Assembly (NCBI GenBank): GCA_005880605.1 | Contig: VBIS01000102.1 | Coordinates: forward strand, 1-10,109 | Length of the DNA stretch: 10,109 bases | Source: Chloroflexota bacterium | Lineage (GTDB): Bacteria; Chloroflexota; Dormibacteria; CF-121 | Reading direction: 5' to 3' | Part shown: positions 1 to 6,176 of the stretch, in pieces | Layout of the letters: every line of letters begins with the position of its first letter | Numbering within the stretch: position 1 is the first letter of the stretch | The notes under the pieces: generated by a model | Seen by the model: only the letters and a program-made list of their open reading frames with translations | Databases searched by the model: none | Told to the model about the DNA's origin: nothing | Program-made: the position numbers and the translations under genes

Positions 1-1
1 G

Positions 2-178
2 GACACGGCGCTGCGCCGAGTCGGCGCGCTCGCTAGCGAAACCTGGGTCGTCGACGGCAATGCCTTCTTCAGCCGGCCCGGTCCGCGGCTGGTGGACAGC
101 GTCGAAATCCTCGCCGGCATCCTCCATCCAGCGGTGGTGGCCTCGCCGCCCGCGAGCGTGGCTCGACGCCTGCGCTAG
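2..178 (+). pseudogene. C-terminal end of a second BtuF-like gene copy, cut by the left window edge
   Basis: Reading from base 2, 58 codons (DTALRRVGAL... to ...SVARRLR) and a TAG stop match the last 58 residues of the BtuF-like protein encoded on the minus strand at 1224-2111. They differ by one residue (Ser for Gly in ALASETW versus ALAGETW) and one silent change. The rest of the gene would lie left of the window, so it cannot be said whether it is a full gene or only a fragment. The stop codon lies inside the GCTAGC next to the IS, so the insertion leaves this reading frame intact. It could be a real inverted duplicate or a strain-chimera of the assembly (see findings). Confidence 0.8.
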
Positions 179-179
179 C
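174..179. repeat. Target site duplication GCTAGC, left copy
   Basis: Identical to 1223-1228. The hexamer is self-complementary, so the same site can accept the element in either orientation. It holds the stop codon of the left BtuF-like copy (TAG on +) and also that of the transposase (TAG on -). Confidence 0.75.
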
Positions 180-1137
180 TGTAGTTCCCACACACATTGT
201 TGACAACAGTGAGCGGAGCTCTGCCTCCGAGCGCGGTGTGGGTTCGACGCGAATTGTAGAAGTGAACCCATCGCGGCAGGGCAGCCAGACGGAGGTCGTT
301 GGTCGGATAGAGGCAGGTGTAGGCCCACTCGTGAATCATGGTCTGGATAAAGCGCTCCGCTTTGCCGTTGGTTCGCGGGCGATAGGGTCGCGTCAGGAGA
401 TGGCGAGCCCCCACCTGGCGCAAGGCCTCCTGAAAGCAGCGGGACGCTCGGAAGGAGCGTGCACAATCGGTCATCACCTGCTGCATCGGCATCCCGTGTC
501 GGCCAAAGAATTGAGCGGCTGCCTGCAGGAAGTGGCTGGCGGTCACGCCGCGCTCGTCGCGGTAGACCCGGACAAAAGCCAGCCGAGTCGCGTCATCGAC
601 GGCCACATGGACGAAGTCGGTTCCCAGGCGGAGCCCTTTCGGATTGTTCCGCCTTCCGATTTCCCGCCCCAAAAGCCGATGGCCGCCCCCGGGTGGGATG
701 CGGCCCAGCTTCTTCACATCGACGTGAATCAGCTGCCCGGGCCGCTCCATCACGTAGCGAATCGGCGCGCCGGTCGGGGGATCGAAGTCACGCAGGCGCG
801 CGCACTGGTGCCGGCGCAGCACGGCGTAAATCGTCGAGCGTGGAACTCGGAGCGCGGGCGCCAGCCGGTGCGGTCCCCAGTGCTGCTGGCGCCGGGCGGC
901 CAGAATCCGGTTGACCAGGTCCGCACTCAGCCGACGGGGCGACCGCCGCGGCCGCGAGCTGCGATCTTCCAACCCTGGCTGGCCTTCCGTCCGGAATCGG
1001 GCCAGCCACTTGTACGCCGTTGCTCTCGAGATCCCCATCGCCTCGGCGACCCGCACGGTCGGCCAGCCACCTTCAACGATCCGCCGCACCACGAGTTCCC
1101 GCCCCGCCACCGTGAGCTTCGCCCTACGATGAGCCAT
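175..1137 (-). CDS. IS481-family DDE transposase, 320 aa
   Basis: Catalyses cut and strand transfer of the surrounding element. Residues about 10-50 form a helix-turn-helix (VRVAEAMGISRATAYKWLARF), followed by a basic linker and an rve-type integrase core. The catalytic acidic triad is visible as D140 (IHVDVKKLGRIP, an IS481 hallmark), D224 (VMTDCARSF) and E261 (NGKAERFIQ). The residue after D224 is Cys where relatives normally have Asn (TDN). The ATG at 1137 follows a strong AGGAGG (minus strand, 1143-1148) with 5-6 nt spacing. The last codons run through the terminal repeat, and the stop TAG (175-177) lies outside the element in the target duplication, so the IS itself supplies no stop. A 329-aa open frame on the opposite strand over the same stretch is a GC-rich shadow. 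Confidence 0.93.
   Translation of the reverse strand: MAHRRAKLTVAGRELVVRRIVEGGWPTVRVAEAMGISRATAYKWLARFRTEGQPGLEDRSSRPRRSPRRLSADLVNRILAARRQQHWGPHRLAPALRVPRSTIYAVLRRHQCARLRDFDPPTGAPIRYVMERPGQLIHVDVKKLGRIPPGGGHRLLGREIGRRNNPKGLRLGTDFVHVAVDDATRLAFVRVYRDERGVTASHFLQAAAQFFGRHGMPMQQVMTDCARSFRASRCFQEALRQVGARHLLTRPYRPRTNGKAERFIQTMIHEWAYTCLYPTNDLRLAALPRWVHFYNSRRTHTALGGRAPLTVVNNVCGNYS
180..207 (+). repeat. Left terminal inverted repeat of the IS
   Basis: Begins TGTAGTTCCC and ends TTGTTGACAAC. It pairs with 1195-1222 with mismatches at repeat positions 11, 13, 14 and 17. The last transposase codons (NNVCGNYS) are read through this repeat on the minus strand. Confidence 0.9.
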
Positions 1138-1142
1138 AAGAG

Positions 1143-1148
1143 CCTCCT
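1143..1148 (-). promoter_or_regulatory. Ribosome binding site of the transposase
   Basis: AGGAGG on the minus strand, optimally spaced before the ATG at 1137. It fixes the start. Just upstream (minus strand) is a short inverted repeat, TTTGG-GTGT-CCAAA (about 1158-1171), that could form a small 5' hairpin. Confidence 0.8.
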
Positions 1149-1194
1149 GTCGGTCTGGATTTGGACACCCAAACCGTGCAGCGAGGCTCTGTCG

Positions 1195-1222
1195 GTTGTC
1201 AACAACGTCCGCGGGAACTACA
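1195..1222 (-). repeat. Right terminal inverted repeat of the IS
   Basis: On the minus strand it begins TGTAGTTCCC and ends TTGTTGACAAC. It contains a perfect TTGACA (1197-1202, minus strand) pointing at the transposase gene, which could be the -35 element of the transposase promoter. I see no convincing -10 at the usual spacing, so the promoter role is tentative. Confidence 0.9.
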
Positions 1223-1228
1223 GCTAGC
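1223..1228. repeat. Target site duplication GCTAGC, right copy
   Basis: Identical to 174-179. It contains the TAG stop of the minus-strand BtuF-like gene (1224-1226). Confidence 0.75.
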
Positions 1229-1401
1229 GCAGGCGTCGAGCCACGCTCGCCGGCGGCGAGGCCACCACCGCTGGATGGAGGATGCCGGCGAGGATTTCGA
1301 CGCTGTCCACCAGCCGCGGACCGGGCCGGCTGAAGAAGGCATTGCCGTCGACGACCCAGGTTTCGCCGGCGAGCGCGCCGACTCGGCGCAGCGCCGTGTC
1401 C
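1223..1401 (-). repeat. Right arm of the large inverted repeat flanking the IS
   Basis: This is the reverse-complement partner of 1-179 and covers the C-terminal coding part of the intact BtuF-like gene. The right arm has GCCGGC where the left arm has GCTAGC (32-37). The pairing could only be followed to 1401 because its partner leaves the window there. Confidence 0.93.
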
Positions 1402-2111
1402 GCCTCGGCCACGCTGCGGTCGAGCGAGAACCCGCAGGCGGAGATGACGAGCACCTCAGGGCGAGCGTCGATCACGGCCTTCCATTCGATAGGGTGTGCC
1501 GGCCGGCCGGGGATCCCCAGCAGGTCACGGCCGCCTGCCATCTGCACCAGCCCCGGCGTCCAGTGGCCGGCGTTGAACGGCGGATCGATCCACTCCAGGA
1601 TGACGGTCGGCCGCACCGGCTCATGGCGAACGACCTCGTGCACCTGCCGGATACGCGCCTCGAGCTTGGCGACGACCTGCTCTGCGTCCGTCTCGCGATC
1701 CGCCAGCCGGCCGACGAGGCGGATGTGCTCGAAGACGTCGGCGAGCTGCTGCGGCTCGAGTGAGACCAGCTGCATCGGGGTCGAGCTGCGGCGAGCCGCC
1801 CGCTCCACCACGGGATAGGACACGGCGCAAACCTCGCACAGCTCCTGGGTCAGGATGACATCGGGGTGCAGCGTCGCCAGCCGGCCGGCATCCAGCGTGT
1901 AGATGCTGCTGCCCTGGTGAACCAGCTCGCGGATGTGCCGATCGATCTGCGCGCTGTCACGCTTGCCGTCGAGCACGCTGCGAGTCACGACGGGCTTGGT
2001 CTTGACCGATTCCGGGTAGTCGCACTCGTGCGTGACCGCCACCAGGCTGTCCTCGAGCCCGAGCGCGCAGACGATCTCGGTAGCGCTGGGCAAGAGCGAG
2101 GCGATCCGCAC
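1224..2111 (-). CDS. BtuF-like cobalamin-binding protein without signal peptide
   Basis: Belongs to the periplasmic-binding-protein superfamily (BtuF/TroA-like fold) often annotated as cobalamin-binding protein. Supporting motifs are SLLPSATEIVCALG at the N-terminus, THECDYP, TQELCEVCAVS, the WIDPPFNAGHWTPGLV stretch followed by AGG, and SACGFSLDRS. Length (295 aa) is normal for the family. There is no signal peptide or lipobox and no permease or ATPase gene beside it, so a canonical vitamin B12 import role is doubtful; a cytoplasmic corrinoid-binding or salvage role is possible. I prefer the GTG at 2111: it has GGGGGG six bases upstream and gives the family's usual start (M-R-I-A-S-L-L-P). 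A TTG at 2117, overlapping the previous stop as TTGA, would give 297 aa but has no spaced ribosome site. It is the last gene of the cluster. Its stop is inside the IS target site, so the product is intact. Confidence 0.82.
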   Translation of the reverse strand: MRIASLLPSATEIVCALGLEDSLVAVTHECDYPESVKTKPVVTRSVLDGKRDSAQIDRHIRELVHQGSSIYTLDAGRLATLHPDVILTQELCEVCAVSYPVVERAARRSSTPMQLVSLEPQQLADVFEHIRLVGRLADRETDAEQVVAKLEARIRQVHEVVRHEPVRPTVILEWIDPPFNAGHWTPGLVQMAGGRDLLGIPGRPAHPIEWKAVIDARPEVLVISACGFSLDRSVAEADTALRRVGALAGETWVVDGNAFFSRPGPRLVDSVEILAGILHPAVVASPPASVARRLR

Positions 2112-2113
2112 CG

Positions 2114-2770
2114 TCAACCCCCCGGAACGAAGGGGTTGAGCAGTTTCTCCTCCTCGATGGTGGTAGCCGGCCCATGACCCGGATGCACCACGGTCTTGGG
2201 TGGCAACGCGTAGAGCACGTTGCGAATGGAGAAAACGATCTTGTGCATATCGCCGCCCGGCAGATCGGTTCGGCCGATGCCACGCTGGAAGAGCGTGTCG
2301 CCCGCGTAGCAGTCGAGGCCGAAGAGAAAGCAGACGGAGCCCTGCGTATGCCCCGGGGTGTGGAGGACGCGCAGGCTGAGGTCCTGGAAGGCCAGCGTCA
2401 TCCCGTGGGTGAGCGCGGTGACGACCGAGAAGGAGCTAAAGTCGGACGGCACGAAGGGGTACTGGGGAATCGTCTCCCAGTCGAGGATGGCAAGGTCGTC
2501 GGGATGCATCGCGATCGGCGCACCGGTCTGCCCATGCAGCGCCGGAACGCCCGCGACGTGATCGATGTGGCCGTGCGTCACCAGGATGTGCTCCAGGGTC
2601 AACCTCTCCGAATCGATCAGCTGCCGAACCCGGTCCAGCTGCAGGCCCGGGTCGACGGCGAGCGCAGCCAACGTGTCGCGGCGCCGGATCACGTAGCAGT
2701 TTTCGCCGAAGAGATCGTCTGCAAAGATCGAGACCTCGAGCTTCTCGCGCAGGGCCTGGGCGGCCGTCAT
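2114..2770 (-). CDS. MBL-fold hydrolase, hydroxyacylglutathione-hydrolase-like
   Basis: A 218-aa metallo-beta-lactamase-fold protein of the glyoxalase II-like group. Metal ligands are visible: THGHIDH (H66, H68, D70, H71), HTPGHTQGS (H141), GDTLFQRGIGRTD (D158) and HPGHGPATTI (H199), a full dinuclear site. The first strand carries the VDPG turn (residues 39-42). Proteins of this kind hydrolyse thioesters such as S-lactoylglutathione or bacillithiol/mycothiol equivalents. It is shorter than classical GloB and lacks the C-terminal helical domain, so the substrate is open. The ATG at 2770 overlaps the stop of the M24 peptidase gene as ATGA, and its own TGA overlaps the TTG alternative start of the next gene, which points to translational coupling. 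Confidence 0.88.
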   Translation of the reverse strand: MTAAQALREKLEVSIFADDLFGENCYVIRRRDTLAALAVDPGLQLDRVRQLIDSERLTLEHILVTHGHIDHVAGVPALHGQTGAPIAMHPDDLAILDWETIPQYPFVPSDFSSFSVVTALTHGMTLAFQDLSLRVLHTPGHTQGSVCFLFGLDCYAGDTLFQRGIGRTDLPGGDMHKIVFSIRNVLYALPPKTVVHPGHGPATTIEEEKLLNPFVPGG

Positions 2771-3852
2771 CCGACGCCAATCTCCCAGGAGGCCGAAGTG
2801 AGCACCTCCGGGCCGGTGTCCGTGATGAGCACCATTTCCTCGAGACGAACGCCGCCCCAGTCGGGAACGTAAATCCCGGGTTCGTTGGTGATGACCATCC
2901 CGGTCCGCAAAGCCGTGTGGTCCGTGGGCGACAGGTAGGGCCGCTCGTGCACCTGCAATCCGATGCCGTGGCCCAGGCCGTGGCCGTAGGCGTGTTCCTC
3001 GCCGGCGAGGGCCTCGCGGGCGCGCCGGTCGACGGCATCAGCGGTCTCTCCGGGTTTCATCAGCGCCATGGAGGCGAGCTGCGCCTGCCGCACCGCCTCG
3101 ATTACGCGGGCCTGCTCGGGGGTTGGCTCGCCGACGACGATAGTTCGCGTCGTGTCGCTGTGGTACCCGGCCGCGGTCGCCCCGAAGTCCACCACCACCA
3201 TGTCGCCTCGCTGGATAACCCGGTCGGAGGCGCGGCCGTGCGGAAGAGCACCGCGCTCCCCGGCGGCGACGATGGTCTCGAAGGCTGGGCCGTCGGCCCC
3301 GAGCTCGCGGAAAGTCTGCTCCAGCAGGAAGGCGACATCCCGCTCGCGAAGCCCGGGCCTGATGGCCGCGCGAACCCGATCGAAGGCACGGCCGGCGATC
3401 GACGCCACCGCCCGCAGCAGTTCGACCTCCTCGGGCTCCTTCACGATTCGGAGTTCCTCGACCAGGCTCGCGGTCGCCACCAGCGTCGGCTCGGGTGGCA
3501 GCGCAGACGAGAGTCGCTGATGCTGGTCGAATGTCAGGTGCTGGGACTCGAAGCCGACCCGCCGCAGCCCCAGTGCCTTGATGCGCTCGGCAACCAGCGC
3601 CCAGAGGCCATGCGACGGCCCCGATGGCATGAGTCTGAAGGCCGGCGCCTCGGCTTCCATCTGCAGCCAATAGCGGCTGTCCCCCAGGATTTCCGCGGCG
3701 TCCCCGGCAATGACGAGGTAGCCGAGGCTGCCGGTGAATCCGGATAGATAGCGGATGTTCTCGGGGGAGGTCACAACCAGACCGTCCAACTCGAGATCGA
3801 GCAATCGCTGGCGCAGGGCCGCCAGCCGGCGCATCGACGGTTCAGCGCGCAT
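2767..3852 (-). CDS. M24-family Xaa-Pro aminopeptidase/dipeptidase
   Basis: A 361-aa metallopeptidase that removes an N-terminal residue before proline or splits X-Pro dipeptides in the cytoplasm. Residues about 7-130 form the creatinase-type N-terminal domain (LVVTSPENIRYLSGFTG) and about 140-355 the pita-bread catalytic domain. All five metal ligands are present: D222 (VVVDFGA), D233 (HSDTTRT), H295 (GHGLGHGIG), E324 (TNEPGIY) and E338 (VRLEEMVLI). The substrate-site histidines H205 (LPHGRASD) and H302 (VHERPYLS) are also visible. Length matches PepQ/YpdF-like bacterial enzymes, so choosing PepP or PepQ would be a guess. The ATG at 3852 has no clear ribosome site; an internal ATG at 3834 is an alternative. 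It follows the GAF-like gene by 38 bp and overlaps the next gene by 4 bp. Confidence 0.92.
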   Translation of the reverse strand: MRAEPSMRRLAALRQRLLDLELDGLVVTSPENIRYLSGFTGSLGYLVIAGDAAEILGDSRYWLQMEAEAPAFRLMPSGPSHGLWALVAERIKALGLRRVGFESQHLTFDQHQRLSSALPPEPTLVATASLVEELRIVKEPEEVELLRAVASIAGRAFDRVRAAIRPGLRERDVAFLLEQTFRELGADGPAFETIVAAGERGALPHGRASDRVIQRGDMVVVDFGATAAGYHSDTTRTIVVGEPTPEQARVIEAVRQAQLASMALMKPGETADAVDRRAREALAGEEHAYGHGLGHGIGLQVHERPYLSPTDHTALRTGMVITNEPGIYVPDWGGVRLEEMVLITDTGPEVLTSASWEIGVG

Positions 3853-3890
3853 TCGCGCTCATGATACGGACGCCCGGCGCGCGAGCCGCG

Positions 3891-4352
3891 TTATGCGATG
3901 CCTTCTGGGCGGCTGGCGGCGATCGAACTGAGAGGCTCGGTCGCCAGCTCGGCGAGCTCGCCGAGCAGATCGATCGATCCGACCCCGGGCTCGGTGCGAT
4001 AGACGGCAACTGCCCCCCAGATGGTGCCGCGCTGGGCCATCGGCGTCGCAGCCACGGCACCACGCGGCGGCTCGGCGCCGTGGAGGAGGTGCCGGGCCCA
4101 TCGACTGCGCTGAAGATTGTCGATGGCGGCGGGCTTCTCGGTGTACAGGGTCCACTCGAGCAGGGCTTCGAGCACGGACGCCAGCTCCTCGAGTCGGTCG
4201 GGTCGCCCGGGCAGGGTGAAGGCGTCTTTCTGCCAGCGGCCTTCCGCGTCCCAGAACACGACCAGGCCACCGGCGGCGTCCAGCGCCTGGAGCGCCCGTC
4301 CCAGCAACAGGTTGGCCGCCATCTCGCGAACGTGAGTCGTCGGTGCGGTCAA
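3891..4352 (-). CDS. Small GAF-domain-like protein, 153 aa
   Basis: A single-domain protein resembling a GAF sensor fold: a leading helix (AANLLLGRALQALDA), a strand with FWDAEGRW, a long helix (LEELASVLEALLEWTLY), then KPAAIDNLQ, GAVAATPMAQRG and IWGAVAVYRTE, which match the usual GAF order of strands and the AxPL-like turn. No ligand cysteine pair or output domain is seen, so it probably acts by binding a partner or a small molecule. The TTG start at 4352 is chosen because it overlaps the lspA stop as TTGA and has AGGGAGGG about five bases upstream. An ATG at 4322 would drop ten residues. The same frame stays open upstream through lspA, but that part is antisense-type shadow coding. Function unknown. 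Confidence 0.72.
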   Translation of the reverse strand: MTAPTTHVREMAANLLLGRALQALDAAGGLVVFWDAEGRWQKDAFTLPGRPDRLEELASVLEALLEWTLYTEKPAAIDNLQRSRWARHLLHGAEPPRGAVAATPMAQRGTIWGAVAVYRTEPGVGSIDLLGELAELATEPLSSIAASRPEGIA

Positions 4353-4858
4353 CGCTCCCTCCCTGCACCAAGCGTAGCGCGGCGAGGCCGGTGGGTCCAG
4401 TCCAGCAGCAGGGTGAGCAGCAAGAGGACGACCCCGAGGCGGATGGCGGCATCGGCAAGGTTGAAGTCGGTGGGCCAGTAGCGGACCTCGATGAAGTCGG
4501 TCACCCCGCCCAGCCGGAGTCGGTCGACGAGGTTGCCGAGGGTCCCGCCGGCGACGGCGCCCAGCGAGCCGATGCCAAGGACGCCGCCGACGGTCCTTCG
4601 CAGTGCAAGCATCACGATCGCCCCGACGATGACCAACGCCACCACCGCGAAGAGCGCGTTGTTCCCTGTGCCCAATCCGAGGGTGGCGCCGCTGTTGCTG
4701 GCAACGCGGAACCAGAGCCAGCCGGGGATGATCGTGACCTCGTGTCCCGGCGTCAAGCCGCCTCGAGCCCAAGCCTTGCTTGCCTGGTCGAGGACCGCCA
4801 CCAGGAGCGCGATCGCGGCGACCATCAGGAGCACTTGGCGTCGCGGCATCCCGGCCAT
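4349..4858 (-). CDS. lspA: Lipoprotein signal peptidase (signal peptidase II)
   Basis: An inner-membrane aspartic protease that cuts the signal peptide from prolipoproteins after the lipobox cysteine is diacylated. It has 169 aa with four hydrophobic segments (about 8-24, 67-87, 92-108 and 138-153). Conserved blocks are all visible: D24 in VLDQASK, N55 in ASNSGATLG, GGTLGNLVDR with catalytic D112, and FNLADAAI with catalytic D136. The loop GGVTDFIEVRYWPTDFN between the aspartates is typical. The ATG at 4858 lacks an obvious ribosome site; an ATG three codons in (4849) is equally plausible. The gene starts 29 bp after the DUF5667 gene, and its TGA overlaps the TTG of the GAF-like gene. Confidence 0.95.
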   Translation of the reverse strand: MAGMPRRQVLLMVAAIALLVAVLDQASKAWARGGLTPGHEVTIIPGWLWFRVASNSGATLGLGTGNNALFAVVALVIVGAIVMLALRRTVGGVLGIGSLGAVAGGTLGNLVDRLRLGGVTDFIEVRYWPTDFNLADAAIRLGVVLLLLTLLLDWTHRPRRATLGAGRER

Positions 4859-4887
4859 GCTACCGGGGCGGCGCGAAGCGCTTGCGG

Positions 4888-5613
4888 CTAGTGGTTAGGC
4901 GTCGGGTGGGGCGTCGCGCTCGTGCCGCTGCCCTTGCCGGCCGGTGAGGCGCTCGGCTTGCCGCCGCCGTTCGACGAGGCCGGCTTGTTCGCGGTCTGGA
5001 TGGCTTGCGCGGCGCGGTCGCGGGCCTGTGCGATCGCGGCGATTGCCTCCGGGTTCGTCACCTGGCCCTGAAGGCCGGCGAGCTGCTGGTCGTGGGTCGC
5101 GATCGCCTGGACCAGACGATTCTCGAGGCTGGCACCCAGGGCGGGATCGCTCTGCTTCTCCGACTGGACCACCAGCGCGGCGTCGTTGAGCTGGTCATCG
5201 AGACCGTTCAGCGCGCGATCGGCGAGGTCGAGGCGGTGACGGGCGATCATGGCCTCCGCCTCGGTGAGGCGCGTCCGGGCGAGGTCAAGGTGGAACGCGA
5301 CCTTATCCGACGGGCTGAAGGCCAGCGCGCCGCGGACGTTCTCCACCACGCCCTTGAGCGAGTAAAGGGCCGAGTCCGGCAGGCTGTCGGCGGAGGCGGC
5401 GACAGCGCCCGCCACCAGCAGCACCCCGGCGGACACGGCGGCGAGCACCAACCGGCGGACCGGATGCGACCGCGACCGGACGGTCGCCGACTGCTCCACC
5501 GCGGCGAGCACCAGGTTCCAGCCGCGAATCTTGGCGCCGGGCGATGGCATGACAGGGTCGATGGAGCGCAACCGCTCCGCCAACCGCTCCAGGCGTTCCA
5601 TTTCAGGCGTCAA
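4888..5613 (-). CDS. DUF5667 membrane protein, candidate anti-sigma factor
   Basis: A 241-aa protein with a cytosolic N-terminus (1-52), one membrane segment (about 54-75, LVLAAVSAGVLLVAGAVAA) and an outer part. The motif SLPDSALYSLKGVVENVRGAL just after the membrane is the DUF5667 signature. Two helical, coil-like stretches follow (100-150 and 160-208), with a disordered Gly/Ser/Pro/Lys tail (209-241). The TTG start at 5613 has GGGAGG eight bases upstream and overlaps the sigma stop as TTGA. An ATG at 5601 is the alternative but its spacing to that ribosome site is poor. Placement directly after an ECF sigma gene, with one membrane pass, suggests the N-terminus holds the sigma factor at the membrane; this is inference. 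No zinc-binding HxxxCxxC anti-sigma motif is present. Confidence 0.78.
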   Translation of the reverse strand: MTPEMERLERLAERLRSIDPVMPSPGAKIRGWNLVLAAVEQSATVRSRSHPVRRLVLAAVSAGVLLVAGAVAASADSLPDSALYSLKGVVENVRGALAFSPSDKVAFHLDLARTRLTEAEAMIARHRLDLADRALNGLDDQLNDAALVVQSEKQSDPALGASLENRLVQAIATHDQQLAGLQGQVTNPEAIAAIAQARDRAAQAIQTANKPASSNGGGKPSASPAGKGSGTSATPHPTPNH

Positions 5614-6176
5614 TTGTTCGTCCTCCCGTGCAGGGCACGCTCGAGCGAGCCCAGTGCCCGGTGCTGGAGGGCTTGCACCGCGCCCACCGACTTGCCCATG
5701 ATCCGGGCGGCCTGCGCGGCCGTCAGATCCTGGAAGAAGCGAAGGATCAGGACCTGCTGCTGCTCGTCGGTCAGGGTGCGCAAGGCCTCCCGGAGGTCTT
5801 CATTGGAGAGCTGCTCCACCGCGAGCTCGGACGGATCCGCCGAGACCGGCATGGTCGCCGACTCGAGCGGAACGAGTGTCGCCCTGCCCTGGCGGCGGTA
5901 GTGGTCGATGGTCGCGTTGTGCGCGATCCGGTAGACCCAGGAGGAGAAGGCAACGCCCTGGTCCTGGAAGAGATCCAGACGGGTGAGGCTGCGGGTCATG
6001 GTGTCGATGGCGAGATCCTCCGCATCCTCCGCCCTCCCGAGGCGGGCGTAGACATAGTTGTAGATCCGATCAAAGTAGCGTTCGTAGAGGATCCGTGCCG
6101 CGTCCTGGTCACCGCGGCGAACCCGCTCGATGAGGGGGCGATCGTCGTCGGACGCCGCCTTACCGAGTGGCTGCAC
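5610..6176 (-). CDS. ECF-type RNA polymerase sigma factor
   Basis: A 188-aa sigma-70 family protein with only regions 2 and 4. Region 2 (about 26-95) shows YFDRIYNYVYARLG, the DAEDLAIDTMTRSL segment and the -10 recognition part FSSWVYRIAHNATIDHYRR. Region 4 (about 125-183) shows LTDEQQQVLILRFFQDLTAAQAARIMGKSVGAVQALQHRA, a typical helix-turn-helix. The start is GTG at 6176. There is no ribosome site before it, but CATAAT ends eight bases upstream, so the mRNA may be leaderless. Its last codons contain the GGGAGG for the next gene and its stop overlaps that gene by TTGA, consistent with co-production of sigma and a membrane-bound partner. Sigma factors of this kind often activate their own operon, so the cluster downstream (lspA to the BtuF-like gene) may be its regulon. 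Confidence 0.93.
   Translation of the reverse strand: MQPLGKAASDDDRPLIERVRRGDQDAARILYERYFDRIYNYVYARLGRAEDAEDLAIDTMTRSLTRLDLFQDQGVAFSSWVYRIAHNATIDHYRRQGRATLVPLESATMPVSADPSELAVEQLSNEDLREALRTLTDEQQQVLILRFFQDLTAAQAARIMGKSVGAVQALQHRALGSLERALHGRTNN

Larger units (their letters stand above)
1..179 (+). repeat. Left arm of a large inverted repeat flanking the IS
   Basis: Base i pairs with base 1402-i: positions 1-179 are the reverse complement of 1223-1401. I count three mismatches, at 34, 35 and 151. The arm reaches the window edge, so its true length is unknown. With the IS and one copy of GCTAGC removed, the two arms would meet as a spacer-free palindrome, a form that is normally unstable in cells. 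Confidence 0.93.
180..1222 (-). mobile_element. IS481-family insertion sequence, complete, 1043 bp
   Basis: The element starts TGTAGTTCCC and ends GGGAACTACA, with 28-bp terminal inverted repeats (180-207 and 1195-1222) matching at 24 of 28 positions. It carries one transposase gene spanning nearly its whole length. It is flanked on both sides by GCTAGC (174-179 and 1223-1228), which reads as a 6-bp target duplication. Because that hexamer is a palindrome, the ends cannot be fixed exactly: a CTAG duplication with an element of 179-1223 fits equally well. TGT...ACA termini and a single DDE transposase of about 320 residues are typical of IS481. The frame has no internal stop, so the element may be active apart from an unusual residue next to the second catalytic Asp. 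Confidence 0.92.

Noticed and set aside
238..1227. Long open frame (329 aa) on the + strand across the IS
   Set aside because: It is antisense to a transposase with full catalytic motifs, has no recognisable domain and no ribosome site, and is explained by high GC. Its NNVRGNYS ending is only the mirror of the terminal repeat.
4353..4772. Upstream extension of the GAF-like frame through lspA (293-aa ORF)
   Set aside because: The added part is arginine-rich and out of frame with lspA, whose membrane and catalytic motifs are clear. The TTG at 4352 with its ribosome site marks the real start.
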